Positions 17,345 through 25,858 of a stretch of 53,508 nt of DNA are shown piece after piece (within the stretch, counting starts at the first letter, position 1; the number at the start of each line of letters is the position of its first letter). Both the position numbers and the translations under genes were made by a program. This DNA is from an uncultured Bacteroidales bacterium (GTDB lineage Bacteria > Bacteroidota > Bacteroidia > Bacteroidales > Paludibacteraceae). Location of the stretch: contig CAMKDV010000017.1 in assembly GCA_946411385.1 (NCBI GenBank), positions 1 to 53,508 on the forward strand, read 5' to 3'. The notes under the pieces are model-generated. The model was not told the origin of the DNA. It made no database searches and worked only from the letters and a program-made list of their open reading frames with translations.

Positions 17345-18685
17345 TCAGCCATTATTGGCTGAAAAGTTTTTCAGCACCTCACCTACTACATAATTACTCC
17401 CGCCGATGAAAATCAAGTCATCCGGCTCGGCTGCAGCCTGTGCGGCATGCAAAGCGTCACCTACAGATATGTAGGACTGTGCATGGCTCTCGGGGTGCAG
17501 CTTTTGCCAGCGCGCAAGCATCTCTGCGGCAGGTAAGGCGCGATGGCTGTCGGGTTGGGTGAAATAATACGATGCATACTCAGGCAAGAGCTGCAGCACC
17601 TCGTCCACATCCTTATCCGCTACCATTCCAAATACGATATGCAGGCGTTTATGATAGGCCTTCAATTGCTCGACATAGGTGCGCACGCCGTGACTGTTAT
17701 GTCCCGTATCGCAGATAGTGAGCGGCTGATCGGCTATCACCTCCCACCTTCCTCGCAGACCGGTATAGCTCACCACATGAGCAAAGCCATCCTGAATAGC
17801 TGACGCTGTGAGCGGGATGTCGGCAGCAGCATAGTGGCGAAGCGCCTGCAACGCTACATAAGCCGTTTGCATATTCCGTTGCTGGTAATCGCCCTTTAGG
17901 TCGCAATAGGGGGCAAAGCGCAAGCGTTGGCTGCGCAAGAATGCACACTCGTCTGCCAGCCACAGGCGGCAAGTCGTCGTCTCCAATCCGTCACCTAATA
18001 TATTACACTCGCGTGCGCGCGCCAGGAACACCGGACGCGTCTGTTCGTCCGTCTCGCCTATCACGCACGGCACGCCCGGTTTCATGATACCGGCTTTCTG
18101 TTCGGCTATCTCGGCAAGCGTGTGCCCAAGCAGGTCTGTATGATCCATGCCGATGTTGGTGATGACCGTCAAGCACGGCGAGACGATGTTCGTGGCATCC
18201 AGTAGTCCGCCCAAGCCTACCTCTACCACGGCTATATCTACCTTCTGCTCCGCGAGCCAGCAGAAAGCCATCGCTGTGGTGATCTCAAAGAACGACGGCT
18301 GCAACGCTTCGATCAGTCCATGGTTCGTTTCCACGAATGATGCCACATAGTCTTCAGGAATGAAAGCAGGTCGGATGGCTGATGGCTGATCGCTGATTGC
18401 TGACGGCTCAATCACCCTCACCCGCTCACAGAACGATACAAGATGCGGTGAGGTATATAAGCCTACGCGCTTACCAGCAGCAGCCAATGCCGATGCGATA
18501 AGGTGCGAGGTAGAACCTTTGCCGTTGGTGCCGGCTATGTGAATAACGGGGAAAGGAAGTGACGGACACAAAGCGCCCATCAGTCGGTGCATCGTCTCCA
18601 GCCCGGGTTTATACGCTTTTGCCCCAACCTCGTGAAAAGGCGGGGCAATAGCGTACAAATAATCTATAGCTTGCGGAAAACTCAT
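17345..18685 (-). CDS. folC: Folylpolyglutamate synthase / dihydrofolate synthase
   Basis: The product is 446 residues, a normal FolC length. HIAGTNGKGSTSHLIASAL is the Mur-ligase P-loop, EITTAMAFCWLAEQKVDIAVVEVGLGG the Mg-binding region, TNIGMDHTDLLGHTL the omega-loop region and ICDTGHNSHG the C-terminal domain motif. It adds glutamate to dihydropteroate and folates, with ATP, in the cytoplasm. The ATG overlaps the dnaE stop by one base. Residues 91-104 (EPSAISDQPSAIR) derive from a GGCTGAT-type repeat and look like an inserted surface loop. Confidence 0.95.
   Translation of the reverse strand: MSFPQAIDYLYAIAPPFHEVGAKAYKPGLETMHRLMGALCPSLPFPVIHIAGTNGKGSTSHLIASALAAAGKRVGLYTSPHLVSFCERVRVIEPSAISDQPSAIRPAFIPEDYVASFVETNHGLIEALQPSFFEITTAMAFCWLAEQKVDIAVVEVGLGGLLDATNIVSPCLTVITNIGMDHTDLLGHTLAEIAEQKAGIMKPGVPCVIGETDEQTRPVFLARARECNILGDGLETTTCRLWLADECAFLRSQRLRFAPYCDLKGDYQQRNMQTAYVALQALRHYAAADIPLTASAIQDGFAHVVSYTGLRGRWEVIADQPLTICDTGHNSHGVRTYVEQLKAYHKRLHIVFGMVADKDVDEVLQLLPEYASYYFTQPDSHRALPAAEMLARWQKLHPESHAQSYISVGDALHAAQAAAEPDDLIFIGGSNYVVGEVLKNFSANNG
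18373..18414 (-). repeat. GGCTGAT/TGCTGAC degenerate repeat inside folC
   Basis: The plus strand reads GGATGGCTGATGGCTGAT, then CGCTGATTGCTGACGGCT. This 7-8 base unit is repeated about five times and is fully within the folC frame. The region lies between conserved FolC segments where homologues have a variable loop. Confidence 0.85.
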
Positions 18686-21600
18686 CAGTTGAATTGATAG
18701 TCCAACGCTTCCTCTTTTTTCTGCGCTGCCAGCCAGCGATAGAACGGTTTGGTGACCTGTATCTGCTCGGTACGGGCAGTAAGGGTGATGCCGTTATGAT
18801 GGAGCGAATCCTCGATACGGAAGTGTAGTGCGATGCCGGTCTTATCCGTGCGTGCCTGCTTGCATTGCTCACTGAAATCCGTTGCCCACGCTTCGGACAC
18901 TCTGTCCACGGGCATCGTGATGGTCAGGCTGTGCACTTTCTTTTCGGATATATCCTGTAGCAGTTGAACATCTTTCACGCGACACTCATATTCGGTCTCG
19001 GCAAACGGCTGCTCTTTGTAGAAGCGTCCGCCCCATCCGCGAGGTTGGATCTGCAAGGTAACATAGGCGTACACATCTTTCTTGAGCATAGGCGCAAAGC
19101 GCTTGTAGTCATCACCGAAGATGAGGAACTCAAAACTGCCCGAGTAATCCTCTATCGTGTACCGTCCGTACAGCGTACCTTTCTGCGAGGTGCGCTCCTC
19201 GGAGGCAGTCACTATACCACCCACGGACAAGATACGCTTCTCGTGGCTCAATATCCATTGGTCGGGAGCCACACGCTCTTTTTTCAGCTGTGCCTCTTCC
19301 ACTACCACTTCCTCGCTCACTATCTCGCCGTCAGCATCGTTGGTCACGATGGTCTCTACCACTTCTTCGCTATCTTCGCCCTCGTCGTTGCTGCCACCTT
19401 TCTTGAACTGCTCGATAGCTGCTGCACGCTGTTCGGGTTTCTCCCAATCGCGGAAAGCCTTCAGTTCGGCAGCTTTCACGGTGCAAAGTTCGCGCACCTC
19501 AAACTCATAGTCATCCAACGGGTGTGACGACAAGTAGATGCCGATCATATCTTTCTCTTTGTTCAGCCGCTCGATGTTCGTCATTCGCGGTGCAGCAGGT
19601 AGTTCGGGTTTTTGTATCTCCACAGCCAGGTCGGACGCGCCGAACAAAGTGAACTGACTCTCTGCCAAGCTTTGCTGATAGAGGTTGCCGTAACGGATAA
19701 GAGAGTCAAGCACCGCTTCGTTCTTGGAGTTGATGCCCAACAGTTGCTCACGGTACATCCCTTTGAAACAATCGAACGCTCCCGCATAAGCGAGGCTCTC
19801 GATGGTCTTCTTGTTGCATGCCTGCAGGTTGACGCGCTCCACAAAATCGTAGATATCCTTGTAGTGCCCGTTCTTTTCACGCTCACGCACAATAGCTTCA
19901 ACGGCGTTTTCACCTACACCTTTCACTCCACCCAAACCGAAGCGTATATCGCCTTTGGCATTCGCCGTGAAGTTCAGTCCCGACTCATTCACATCCGGCT
20001 CCAGTACGCGCAGGTTCATCGCCGTACACTCATCCATCAGTTTGGTCACATCCTTCGTGCTGTTTTTGAGCACGGTGAGGTTGGCTGCCATGAACTCGGA
20101 GGGGAAATGCGCCTTCAGATATGCAGTCTGGTACGCTACCCACGAGTAGCACGCAGCGTGCGACTTGTTGAATGCATAAGAGGCGAACTTCTCCCAGTCG
20201 GTCCAGATCTTCTCCAATATCTTCGGGTCATGGCCATTGGCTTTGCCGCCTTCCATGAACTTGCCTCGCAGCGCCTGAAGGATATCCATCTGTTTCTTAC
20301 CCATCGCCTTACGCAGCTTGTCGCTCTCGCCACGGGTGAAGTTGGCAAGCAGTCGCGACAAGAGCATCACCTGCTCCTGATAAACCGTCACGCCGTAGGT
20401 GTCCTTCAGATATTTCTCCATGATGGGTATGTCGTAGGTCACAGGCTCTACGCCGTGCTTGCGGCGGATGAACTGCGGGATATAGTCCATTGGTCCCGGT
20501 CGGTACAACGCATTCATGGCAATCAGGTCACCCATCACCGTGGGTTTCAGCTGACGCATATAGCTGCGCATACCCGACGACTCAAACTGGAACACCGCTA
20601 CCGTCCTACCCTCTTGGAACAGTTTGTATGTCAGTTCGTCATCCAGCGGAATATGGTCGATATCCACATCCAGCCCCTTCGTCTGCTTGACGGTACGGAT
20701 ACATTCCTTAATAATCGACAAGGTAATCAGCCCGAGGAAGTCCATCTTTATCAGTCCCACATCCTCCACCATGTGACCGTCGTACTGCGTGACGAGCACA
20801 CGTTTCTGCGTCTTGTTGTCGAATACAGACGCCAGCGGAGCAAACTTCGACAACTCGTCTGCACCGATAATTACCCCGCAAGCATGTACGCCCACCTGAC
20901 GGATCGTATCTTCCAGCTGCGCCGCATATTCCAGCGTGTTGCGCAGTACAGGATCGTCGCCCTCGTAGATAGTGCGCAGTTCGTCGATATACTTGTAGCA
21001 GTTCCTCAGGTTCACTTTGGGTTTCTTGCCTTTGTCATCCTTGATGCTGTCAGGGAAATCGCGTGCCGGCACATAAGATTTGAGTTGGTTGCTCACGGGT
21101 ATAGGCACTCCCTGCACCCTCGCCACATCGGCTATAGCCGAACGCGTAGCCATCTTGCCATAGGTGATAATATGTGCCACATGTGTCGCGCCGTACTTCT
21201 GCGCCACCCAGTCCAACACCTTGCCGCGACCGGAATCTTCGAAGTCGGTATCGATATCCGGCAGCGATATACGGTCGGGGTTCAGGAAGCGCTCGAACAG
21301 CAAGTCGTACTTGAGCGGATCAAGATCCGTTATATGCAAGCAATAGGCTACTACCGAACCTGCTGCCGAACCACGTCCCGGACCTACGCTCACATCCAAC
21401 TCTTCGCGTGCCGCACGGATGAAGTCTGACACGATGAGGAAGTAACCCGGGAAGCCCATACTTTCCATCGTATTGAGTTCAAACTCCAGACGCTCTTTCA
21501 GTACCTCATCGGTATCCAGACGCTCTTGTCCATAGCGTTCCAGCGCACCTTTCATCGTCAGGTGCCGCAGGTACGCACCCTCGTAAGCAATACGCGTCGG

Positions 21601-22608
21601 GTAATCTTCCTCTTTGCCGAACGATTCAGGGATATCGAACTTCGGCATGATAGGATCTTTCTTTAGCGAATAGACTTCCACCTTGCTTGCCACCTCCAGC
21701 GTGTTAGCCATCGCTTCGGGTATATCGCTGAAGATAGCCGCCATCTCTTCCGGCGTCTTGAGCCACTCTTGCTTGGTATAGAGCATATTACGCGGCTCGG
21801 TAATCTTCTGGTTGGTGGAGATGCATATCAGGTGCTCGTGGGCATCGGCGTTCTCCTCGTTCAGAAAGTGCGCATCGTTCGTGCAAATCAGTTTGACATT
21901 ATATTTGCGTGCCAACTCTATCAGCACAGGGTTGACCCTTTTCTGCTCCTGATAGGTCTCCTGATTGCCGTTGGGCTTGTCGGTCTGATGGCGTTGCAAC
22001 TCGATATAATAGTCATCGCCGAACACCCGCTTGAACCATTGAACCGTCTCTTCCGCTCCCGCCAAGTCGCCGTGCAGCACTTTCTGACTAAGTTCACCGC
22101 CCAGACATGCCGAACAGGCTATCAATCCCTCGTGGTACTGCTCCAGAATATCATGATCGATCCTCGGACGCGAATAAAACGCATCGTCCATAAAGCCCAA
22201 ACTCGACAGCCAGCACAGATTATGATAGCCTTGCTCGTTCTTTGCAAGCAAGATAAGGTGCCAGCCGGATTTGTCGATCTGGTAGGTCACACCGTCCGGC
22301 CACGTGGCTTGCTCCGCACTCATCGAACGGCGGCTGCGATGGGCGCAATACGCCTCGATGCCCACTATCGGCTTGAACGGCACAAAAGGCTCCGTGGCAT
22401 CGTGCGTCTCTGCCCATTTCTCCTTGTTGGCTTTGTTAACTTTGGCGCAATAGTCGAGAAACTCCTTGATGCCGTACATATTGCCATGGTCGGTCAGCGC
22501 CACTGCCGGCATGCCGGTGCGCAAACATTTGTCCACAATATCCGGCACCTTCGACATGCCGTCCAGCGTCGAATAGTGCGAGTGTACATGTAGGTGAACG
22601 AAAGACAT
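18685..22608 (-). CDS. dnaE: DNA polymerase III alpha subunit
   Basis: The product is 1307 residues, slightly longer than E. coli DnaE. The N-terminal PHP domain begins HLHVHSHYSTLDGMSKV with ALTDHGNMYG. The polymerase active site includes GPGRGSAAGSVVAYCL and LPDIDTDF, followed by GVHACGVII. A tudor/HhH region and an OB fold (ILSVGGIVTASEERT, GRYTIEDYSGSFE) follow. It is the replicative polymerase catalytic subunit. About residues 1062-1112 hold a strongly acidic, probably disordered insertion just before the OB fold. It is preceded by trpS and overlaps folC by one base. Confidence 0.97.
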   Translation of the reverse strand: MSFVHLHVHSHYSTLDGMSKVPDIVDKCLRTGMPAVALTDHGNMYGIKEFLDYCAKVNKANKEKWAETHDATEPFVPFKPIVGIEAYCAHRSRRSMSAEQATWPDGVTYQIDKSGWHLILLAKNEQGYHNLCWLSSLGFMDDAFYSRPRIDHDILEQYHEGLIACSACLGGELSQKVLHGDLAGAEETVQWFKRVFGDDYYIELQRHQTDKPNGNQETYQEQKRVNPVLIELARKYNVKLICTNDAHFLNEENADAHEHLICISTNQKITEPRNMLYTKQEWLKTPEEMAAIFSDIPEAMANTLEVASKVEVYSLKKDPIMPKFDIPESFGKEEDYPTRIAYEGAYLRHLTMKGALERYGQERLDTDEVLKERLEFELNTMESMGFPGYFLIVSDFIRAAREELDVSVGPGRGSAAGSVVAYCLHITDLDPLKYDLLFERFLNPDRISLPDIDTDFEDSGRGKVLDWVAQKYGATHVAHIITYGKMATRSAIADVARVQGVPIPVSNQLKSYVPARDFPDSIKDDKGKKPKVNLRNCYKYIDELRTIYEGDDPVLRNTLEYAAQLEDTIRQVGVHACGVIIGADELSKFAPLASVFDNKTQKRVLVTQYDGHMVEDVGLIKMDFLGLITLSIIKECIRTVKQTKGLDVDIDHIPLDDELTYKLFQEGRTVAVFQFESSGMRSYMRQLKPTVMGDLIAMNALYRPGPMDYIPQFIRRKHGVEPVTYDIPIMEKYLKDTYGVTVYQEQVMLLSRLLANFTRGESDKLRKAMGKKQMDILQALRGKFMEGGKANGHDPKILEKIWTDWEKFASYAFNKSHAACYSWVAYQTAYLKAHFPSEFMAANLTVLKNSTKDVTKLMDECTAMNLRVLEPDVNESGLNFTANAKGDIRFGLGGVKGVGENAVEAIVREREKNGHYKDIYDFVERVNLQACNKKTIESLAYAGAFDCFKGMYREQLLGINSKNEAVLDSLIRYGNLYQQSLAESQFTLFGASDLAVEIQKPELPAAPRMTNIERLNKEKDMIGIYLSSHPLDDYEFEVRELCTVKAAELKAFRDWEKPEQRAAAIEQFKKGGSNDEGEDSEEVVETIVTNDADGEIVSEEVVVEEAQLKKERVAPDQWILSHEKRILSVGGIVTASEERTSQKGTLYGRYTIEDYSGSFEFLIFGDDYKRFAPMLKKDVYAYVTLQIQPRGWGGRFYKEQPFAETEYECRVKDVQLLQDISEKKVHSLTITMPVDRVSEAWATDFSEQCKQARTDKTGIALHFRIEDSLHHNGITLTARTEQIQVTKPFYRWLAAQKKEEALDYQFN

Positions 22609-22676
22609 ATCTTATCTGTTTGATATACGATGATAAACATAACGAGCATCTTTCGATGCCCGTCCAGATGAATGCG

Positions 22677-23735
22677 TTACAACGACAATCCGCCGTTGAA
22701 ATAATCAATTCTCATGGCGTGGCGAACCTGCTCCATTGTGGCTTCGCCTACGCGGTAAGCTTCCTCTGTCCCGCGACGCAGTATGTCCTGTACCTCGGGC
22801 AGACGCTGCTCCCACATCGCACGGCGTTCGCGGATTGGCGTCAAGAACTCTTGCATGATCTTCAATAAGAACATCTTGCATTTCATGTCACCCAAGCCGC
22901 CACGTGTATAGTGGTCCTTCAGTTCGTCCAGATTGGCGTACTCGGGCAGATAGGCGGCAAAATGTTCGGGACGGCAAAAAGCATCCAGATAGGTGAATAC
23001 AGCATTGCCCTCCAGGTGTCCGGGATCTTGCAGACGTAGGTGCAACGGATCGGTATACATGCTTTTTACCTTCTTCTCCACCTCTTCTGCGCTATCGCTC
23101 AGATAGATGCAGTTGCCCAGGCTCTTGCTCATCTTGGCCTTGCCGTCCGTACCCGGCAGACGCATACATACAGCGTTTTCCGGAAGCAGAATACTGGTCT
23201 CTTCAAATACCTCGCCATAGATGCTGTTGAAGCGGCGCACGATCTCGTTCGTCAGCTCAATCATCGGCTTCTGGTCTTCGCCTGCCGGCACCACCGTACC
23301 GTGGAACAGCGTGATATCCGCAGCCTGCGATACAGGATAGCAGAAAAAGCCCAACGGGATGCTCTCCTCAAAATTACGCATCTTGATCTCCGTCTTCACC
23401 GTAGGATTACGCTGCACGCGGCTCACCGATACGAGGTTCATATAGTAGAACGCCAGTTCAGCCAACTGCGGCACACCGCTCTGGATGAAGATGGTCACTT
23501 TCTCGGGGGCAAGACCTGCTGCCAGATAGTCCAGCATCACGTTCAGAATGCTCTGACGGATCTTCTCGGGATTGTCGGCATTGTCGGTCAACGCCTGCGC
23601 GTCGGCTATCATGATATATATCTTGTCAAAACCGCCTGCGTTCTGCAGTTCGACGCGACGACGCAACGAACCTACGTAATGACCTATATGCAACTTGCCT
23701 GTCGGGCGGTCGCCCGTAAGTATGATTTTTGACAT
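22677..23735 (-). CDS. trpS: Tryptophan-tRNA ligase
   Basis: The product is 352 residues. Class I signatures are present: [16 protein letters not shown] (HIGH at 16-19) and KMSKSLGN near residue 200. It charges tRNA-Trp in the cytoplasm. The 68-base gap to dnaE has no visible promoter or terminator, so the two are probably co-transcribed. Confidence 0.95.
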   Translation of the reverse strand: MSKIILTGDRPTGKLHIGHYVGSLRRRVELQNAGGFDKIYIMIADAQALTDNADNPEKIRQSILNVMLDYLAAGLAPEKVTIFIQSGVPQLAELAFYYMNLVSVSRVQRNPTVKTEIKMRNFEESIPLGFFCYPVSQAADITLFHGTVVPAGEDQKPMIELTNEIVRRFNSIYGEVFEETSILLPENAVCMRLPGTDGKAKMSKSLGNCIYLSDSAEEVEKKVKSMYTDPLHLRLQDPGHLEGNAVFTYLDAFCRPEHFAAYLPEYANLDELKDHYTRGGLGDMKCKMFLLKIMQEFLTPIRERRAMWEQRLPEVQDILRRGTEEAYRVGEATMEQVRHAMRIDYFNGGLSL

Positions 23736-23737
23736 AT

Positions 23738-23764
23738 AATCGGTAATCAGTTAATCGGTTAATC
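23738..23764 (-). repeat. AATCGGTAATC / TTAATCGG repeat at the DUF4494-trpS junction
   Basis: The plus strand reads AATCGGTAATCAG then TTAATCGGTTAATC. It spans the stop codon of the upstream gene (23759) and ends three bases before the trpS ATG at 23735. Confidence 0.8.
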
Positions 23765-24172
23765 TACGGCGCGGATCACATCCACTACTGCCGTCTTGGT
23801 CAGACCTATGACTTCGCAGTCCAGCGATGCCAGATGTTTCTTGAGCGTGTGTAGCGCATCCAGCATGGTGTTGGCTTGCACATACACGTTCTGACCTTTG
23901 CGTGTTTCTTTCTCATTCTCCACGGTAATCATTTCCACGCGTGCTCTGTACCAGAACTCTCCGTCAGCCACGGGAATCAAATCGTAGAACTGCACTCGTT
24001 TGCAGCTCGGTACCTCGCAGTCGCCCGACACGTACGGAGCAGTTTCCTCTATCACGCGCTGCTCAGCATCGGCACAGGTCAATCCCTCAACCAAATACAC
24101 CTCACTGGCTTTCTTCTTGTACTCGGCTATGGCATTCTTGCCGTAAGCCACTTTTACTTCATAAAATATCAT
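23759..24172 (-). CDS. DUF4494 domain-containing protein
   Basis: The product is 137 residues and matches the Bacteroidota-specific DUF4494 family in order: FYEVKVAYGKN, VYLVEGLTCADAEQRVIEE, a central YRARVEMITV strand, VYVQANTMLDALHTLKKHL and C-terminal GLTKTAVVDVI. No signal peptide or catalytic motif is visible, so it is likely a small cytoplasmic alpha/beta protein. Function is unknown. ATG 24172 is preceded by a repeat tract whose end, TTGAAAGGATATG, equals the trkA start region. Confidence 0.85.
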   Translation of the reverse strand: MIFYEVKVAYGKNAIAEYKKKASEVYLVEGLTCADAEQRVIEETAPYVSGDCEVPSCKRVQFYDLIPVADGEFWYRARVEMITVENEKETRKGQNVYVQANTMLDALHTLKKHLASLDCEVIGLTKTAVVDVIRAVD

Positions 24173-24174
24173 AT

Positions 24175-24232
24175 CCTTTCAATTTTCAACTCTAATCTCT
24201 AAACTCTAAACACTCAACTTTCAACTTTTCCT
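24175..24232 (-). repeat. Composite repeat (TTGAAAG plus TTTAGAG units) at a gene junction
   Basis: On the minus strand, GTTGAAAGTTGA, then GTGTTTAGAGTTTAGAG, then ATTAGAGTTGAAAATTG lead to AAAGGATATG, where ATG is the start at 24172. It overlaps the last codons of the upstream GT2 gene (stop near 24221). It combines the motifs of two other tracts (8835-8956 and 11826-11853). Confidence 0.85.
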
Positions 24233-24958
24233 CGGGTATTTCCTCGTCCACGACGACAGCTTGAGTCGTACCACGCCCAGCAGCGCTTCGGAGAAGATAC
24301 CTCCACTCATCTTGCTCGTGCCCAGTACGCGGTTGACGAAGATGATCGGCACCTCTTTCACCACAAAGCCGCACTTGATAGCCGTGAACTTCATCTCTAT
24401 CTGGAAAGCGTAGCCCTTGAAGCGTATCTTGTCCAATTCGATTGTCTCCAGTACCTCGCGGCGGTAGCCCACGAAGCCGGCTGTGGTATCATGCACTTCG
24501 ATGCCCAGCACCGTACGCACATATTTGGATGCGAAATACGACATCAGCACTCTTCCCATAGGCCAGTTCACCACATTCACACCCGTCACATACCGACTGC
24601 CTATCGCTACATCCGCGCCGTCTTCCGATAGCGAAGCATACAGTTTCAATAGGTCGTTGGGGTTGTGCGAAAAGTCGGCATCCATCTCAAAGATATAATC
24701 GTACTTGTGCTCTATTGCCCATTTGAATCCTGTTATATACGCCGTACCCAGTCCCAGCTTGCCGCTACGCTCCAGGATGAACAGACGCTCCTGTTCACCG
24801 CCGGCAATCATCTTCTTTACGATAGCCGCCGTTCCATCAGGCGAACCATCATCGATGACCAGCACATGAAACGCTACAGGCAAAGCAAAGACTGCCTTGA
24901 TGATAGCTTCGATGTTCTCTTTCTCGTTGTAAGTGGGGATAATTACTAATCGTGACAT
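24221..24958 (-). CDS. Polyprenol-phosphate mannosyltransferase-like GT2 glycosyltransferase
   Basis: The product is 245 residues. It is a GT-A fold with IIPTYNEKENIE at the N-terminus, VIDDGSPDGTAAIV, the metal-binding DADFSHNPNDLL and GSRYVTGVNVVNWPMGR. This matches the single-domain Dpm1-type enzymes that transfer mannose (or another sugar) from a GDP-sugar to a polyprenyl phosphate at the membrane. There are no C-terminal membrane helices. The stop lies in the following repeat tract. Sugar specificity is inferred from family only. Confidence 0.85.
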   Translation of the reverse strand: MSRLVIIPTYNEKENIEAIIKAVFALPVAFHVLVIDDGSPDGTAAIVKKMIAGGEQERLFILERSGKLGLGTAYITGFKWAIEHKYDYIFEMDADFSHNPNDLLKLYASLSEDGADVAIGSRYVTGVNVVNWPMGRVLMSYFASKYVRTVLGIEVHDTTAGFVGYRREVLETIELDKIRFKGYAFQIEMKFTAIKCGFVVKEVPIIFVNRVLGTSKMSGGIFSEALLGVVRLKLSSWTRKYPRKS

Positions 24959-24990
24959 ATCTTTTATCGTTTAGCAGCCATGGCTGCGGT

Positions 24991-25815
24991 CTAATCGTTC
25001 AGCGTAAATATCGCACTTGGCGAGGTGCGCTCCAGTACACATAGGTTGACATCCCGTCCGGGCACCACACCTATATCCAGCAGATGGTCGCTCACCGTAT
25101 CGTACGCCACCTTCGGATCGTTGTTCTCCTGACTGAGGTGGCAGAGGAAGATGTTTCGCATCCCGTAGTGGTAGTTACGCGCCAGCAGTTCGCCGCAGGT
25201 GTGGTTCGACTGGTGTCCGCGAGGCGATAGGATACGCTGCTTCAGATAGGTGGGATAAGGTCCGTTCAGAAGCAGTTGTTCATCGTGGTTGGCCTCGATG
25301 ATGATGTGATTGGCGCTACGCAGATAGTCCTCCAGCGCCTCGTTGGGCTCGCCGCAGTCGGTAGCAATCATCAGGCGCTGACCCATAAAATCAATCACGT
25401 AGCCCACACACTCCGTCGAGTCGTGCGAGATGGTGAAGGTGTTGATCAGCATATCGCCCAGCTGCCACGGCTGCTCTTTCTCAAAGAACTTACGCGACGA
25501 ACGGAGCTTCTGCGTCACGCCGTAGTTGCGGTCGATGCCCTCATGAATCAGTTGCGTAGCATAAATCGGCAGATGGATACGCTCACCCAGCGTACCTACG
25601 GCACGTATATGATCGGCATGGTCGTGCGTGATGAGCACACCCAGGATGTTCCTGAAGTCGATGTTCATCTCGCGCAAGTACTTATGTATCGTACGCGCAG
25701 AGATGCCGGCATCGATCAGCACACCCTGCTCCGTCGTGCCGAAGTAATAACTGTTGCCACTACTTCCGCTACCGAACGATCGTAATATGAGTTTCTGCTC
25801 CTCCAATTTGTTCAA
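24991..25815 (-). CDS. MBL-fold metallo-hydrolase (YycJ/WalJ-like)
   Basis: The product is about 274 residues. LRSFGSGSSGNSYYFG opens the beta-lactamase fold, THDHADH is the metal motif, and later metal ligands are in ISHDSTECVGYVI, IATDCGE and SRGHQSNHT-like segments. YycJ-type proteins are predicted nucleases linked to cell-wall or DNA processes. The start is uncertain: there is no ATG, and TTG 25815 (or TTG 25806) is the best candidate. The region just before it is the repeat tract 25811-25858, which fills the gap from the yidC stop. Confidence 0.8.
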   Translation of the reverse strand: MNKLEEQKLILRSFGSGSSGNSYYFGTTEQGVLIDAGISARTIHKYLREMNIDFRNILGVLITHDHADHIRAVGTLGERIHLPIYATQLIHEGIDRNYGVTQKLRSSRKFFEKEQPWQLGDMLINTFTISHDSTECVGYVIDFMGQRLMIATDCGEPNEALEDYLRSANHIIIEANHDEQLLLNGPYPTYLKQRILSPRGHQSNHTCGELLARNYHYGMRNIFLCHLSQENNDPKVAYDTVSDHLLDIGVVPGRDVNLCVLERTSPSAIFTLND

Positions 25816-25858
25816 TCGTCAATCACTCGTCAATTGTCAATCTGTCAATCGTCAATCT
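25811..25858 (-). repeat. GATTGAC/AATTGAC tandem tract between yidC and the MBL gene
   Basis: On the minus strand, ATAGATTGACGATTGAC, AGATTGACAATTGAC and GAGTGATTGACGATTG run from the yidC stop codon straight into the putative TTG start of the next gene. The same motif occurs at 31921-31965. Confidence 0.9.

Noticed and set aside
19612..21429. 605-codon open frame on the plus strand
   Set aside because: It is antisense to the polymerase core of dnaE, has no recognisable domains and is rich in His, Arg and Gln, as expected for a shadow frame.
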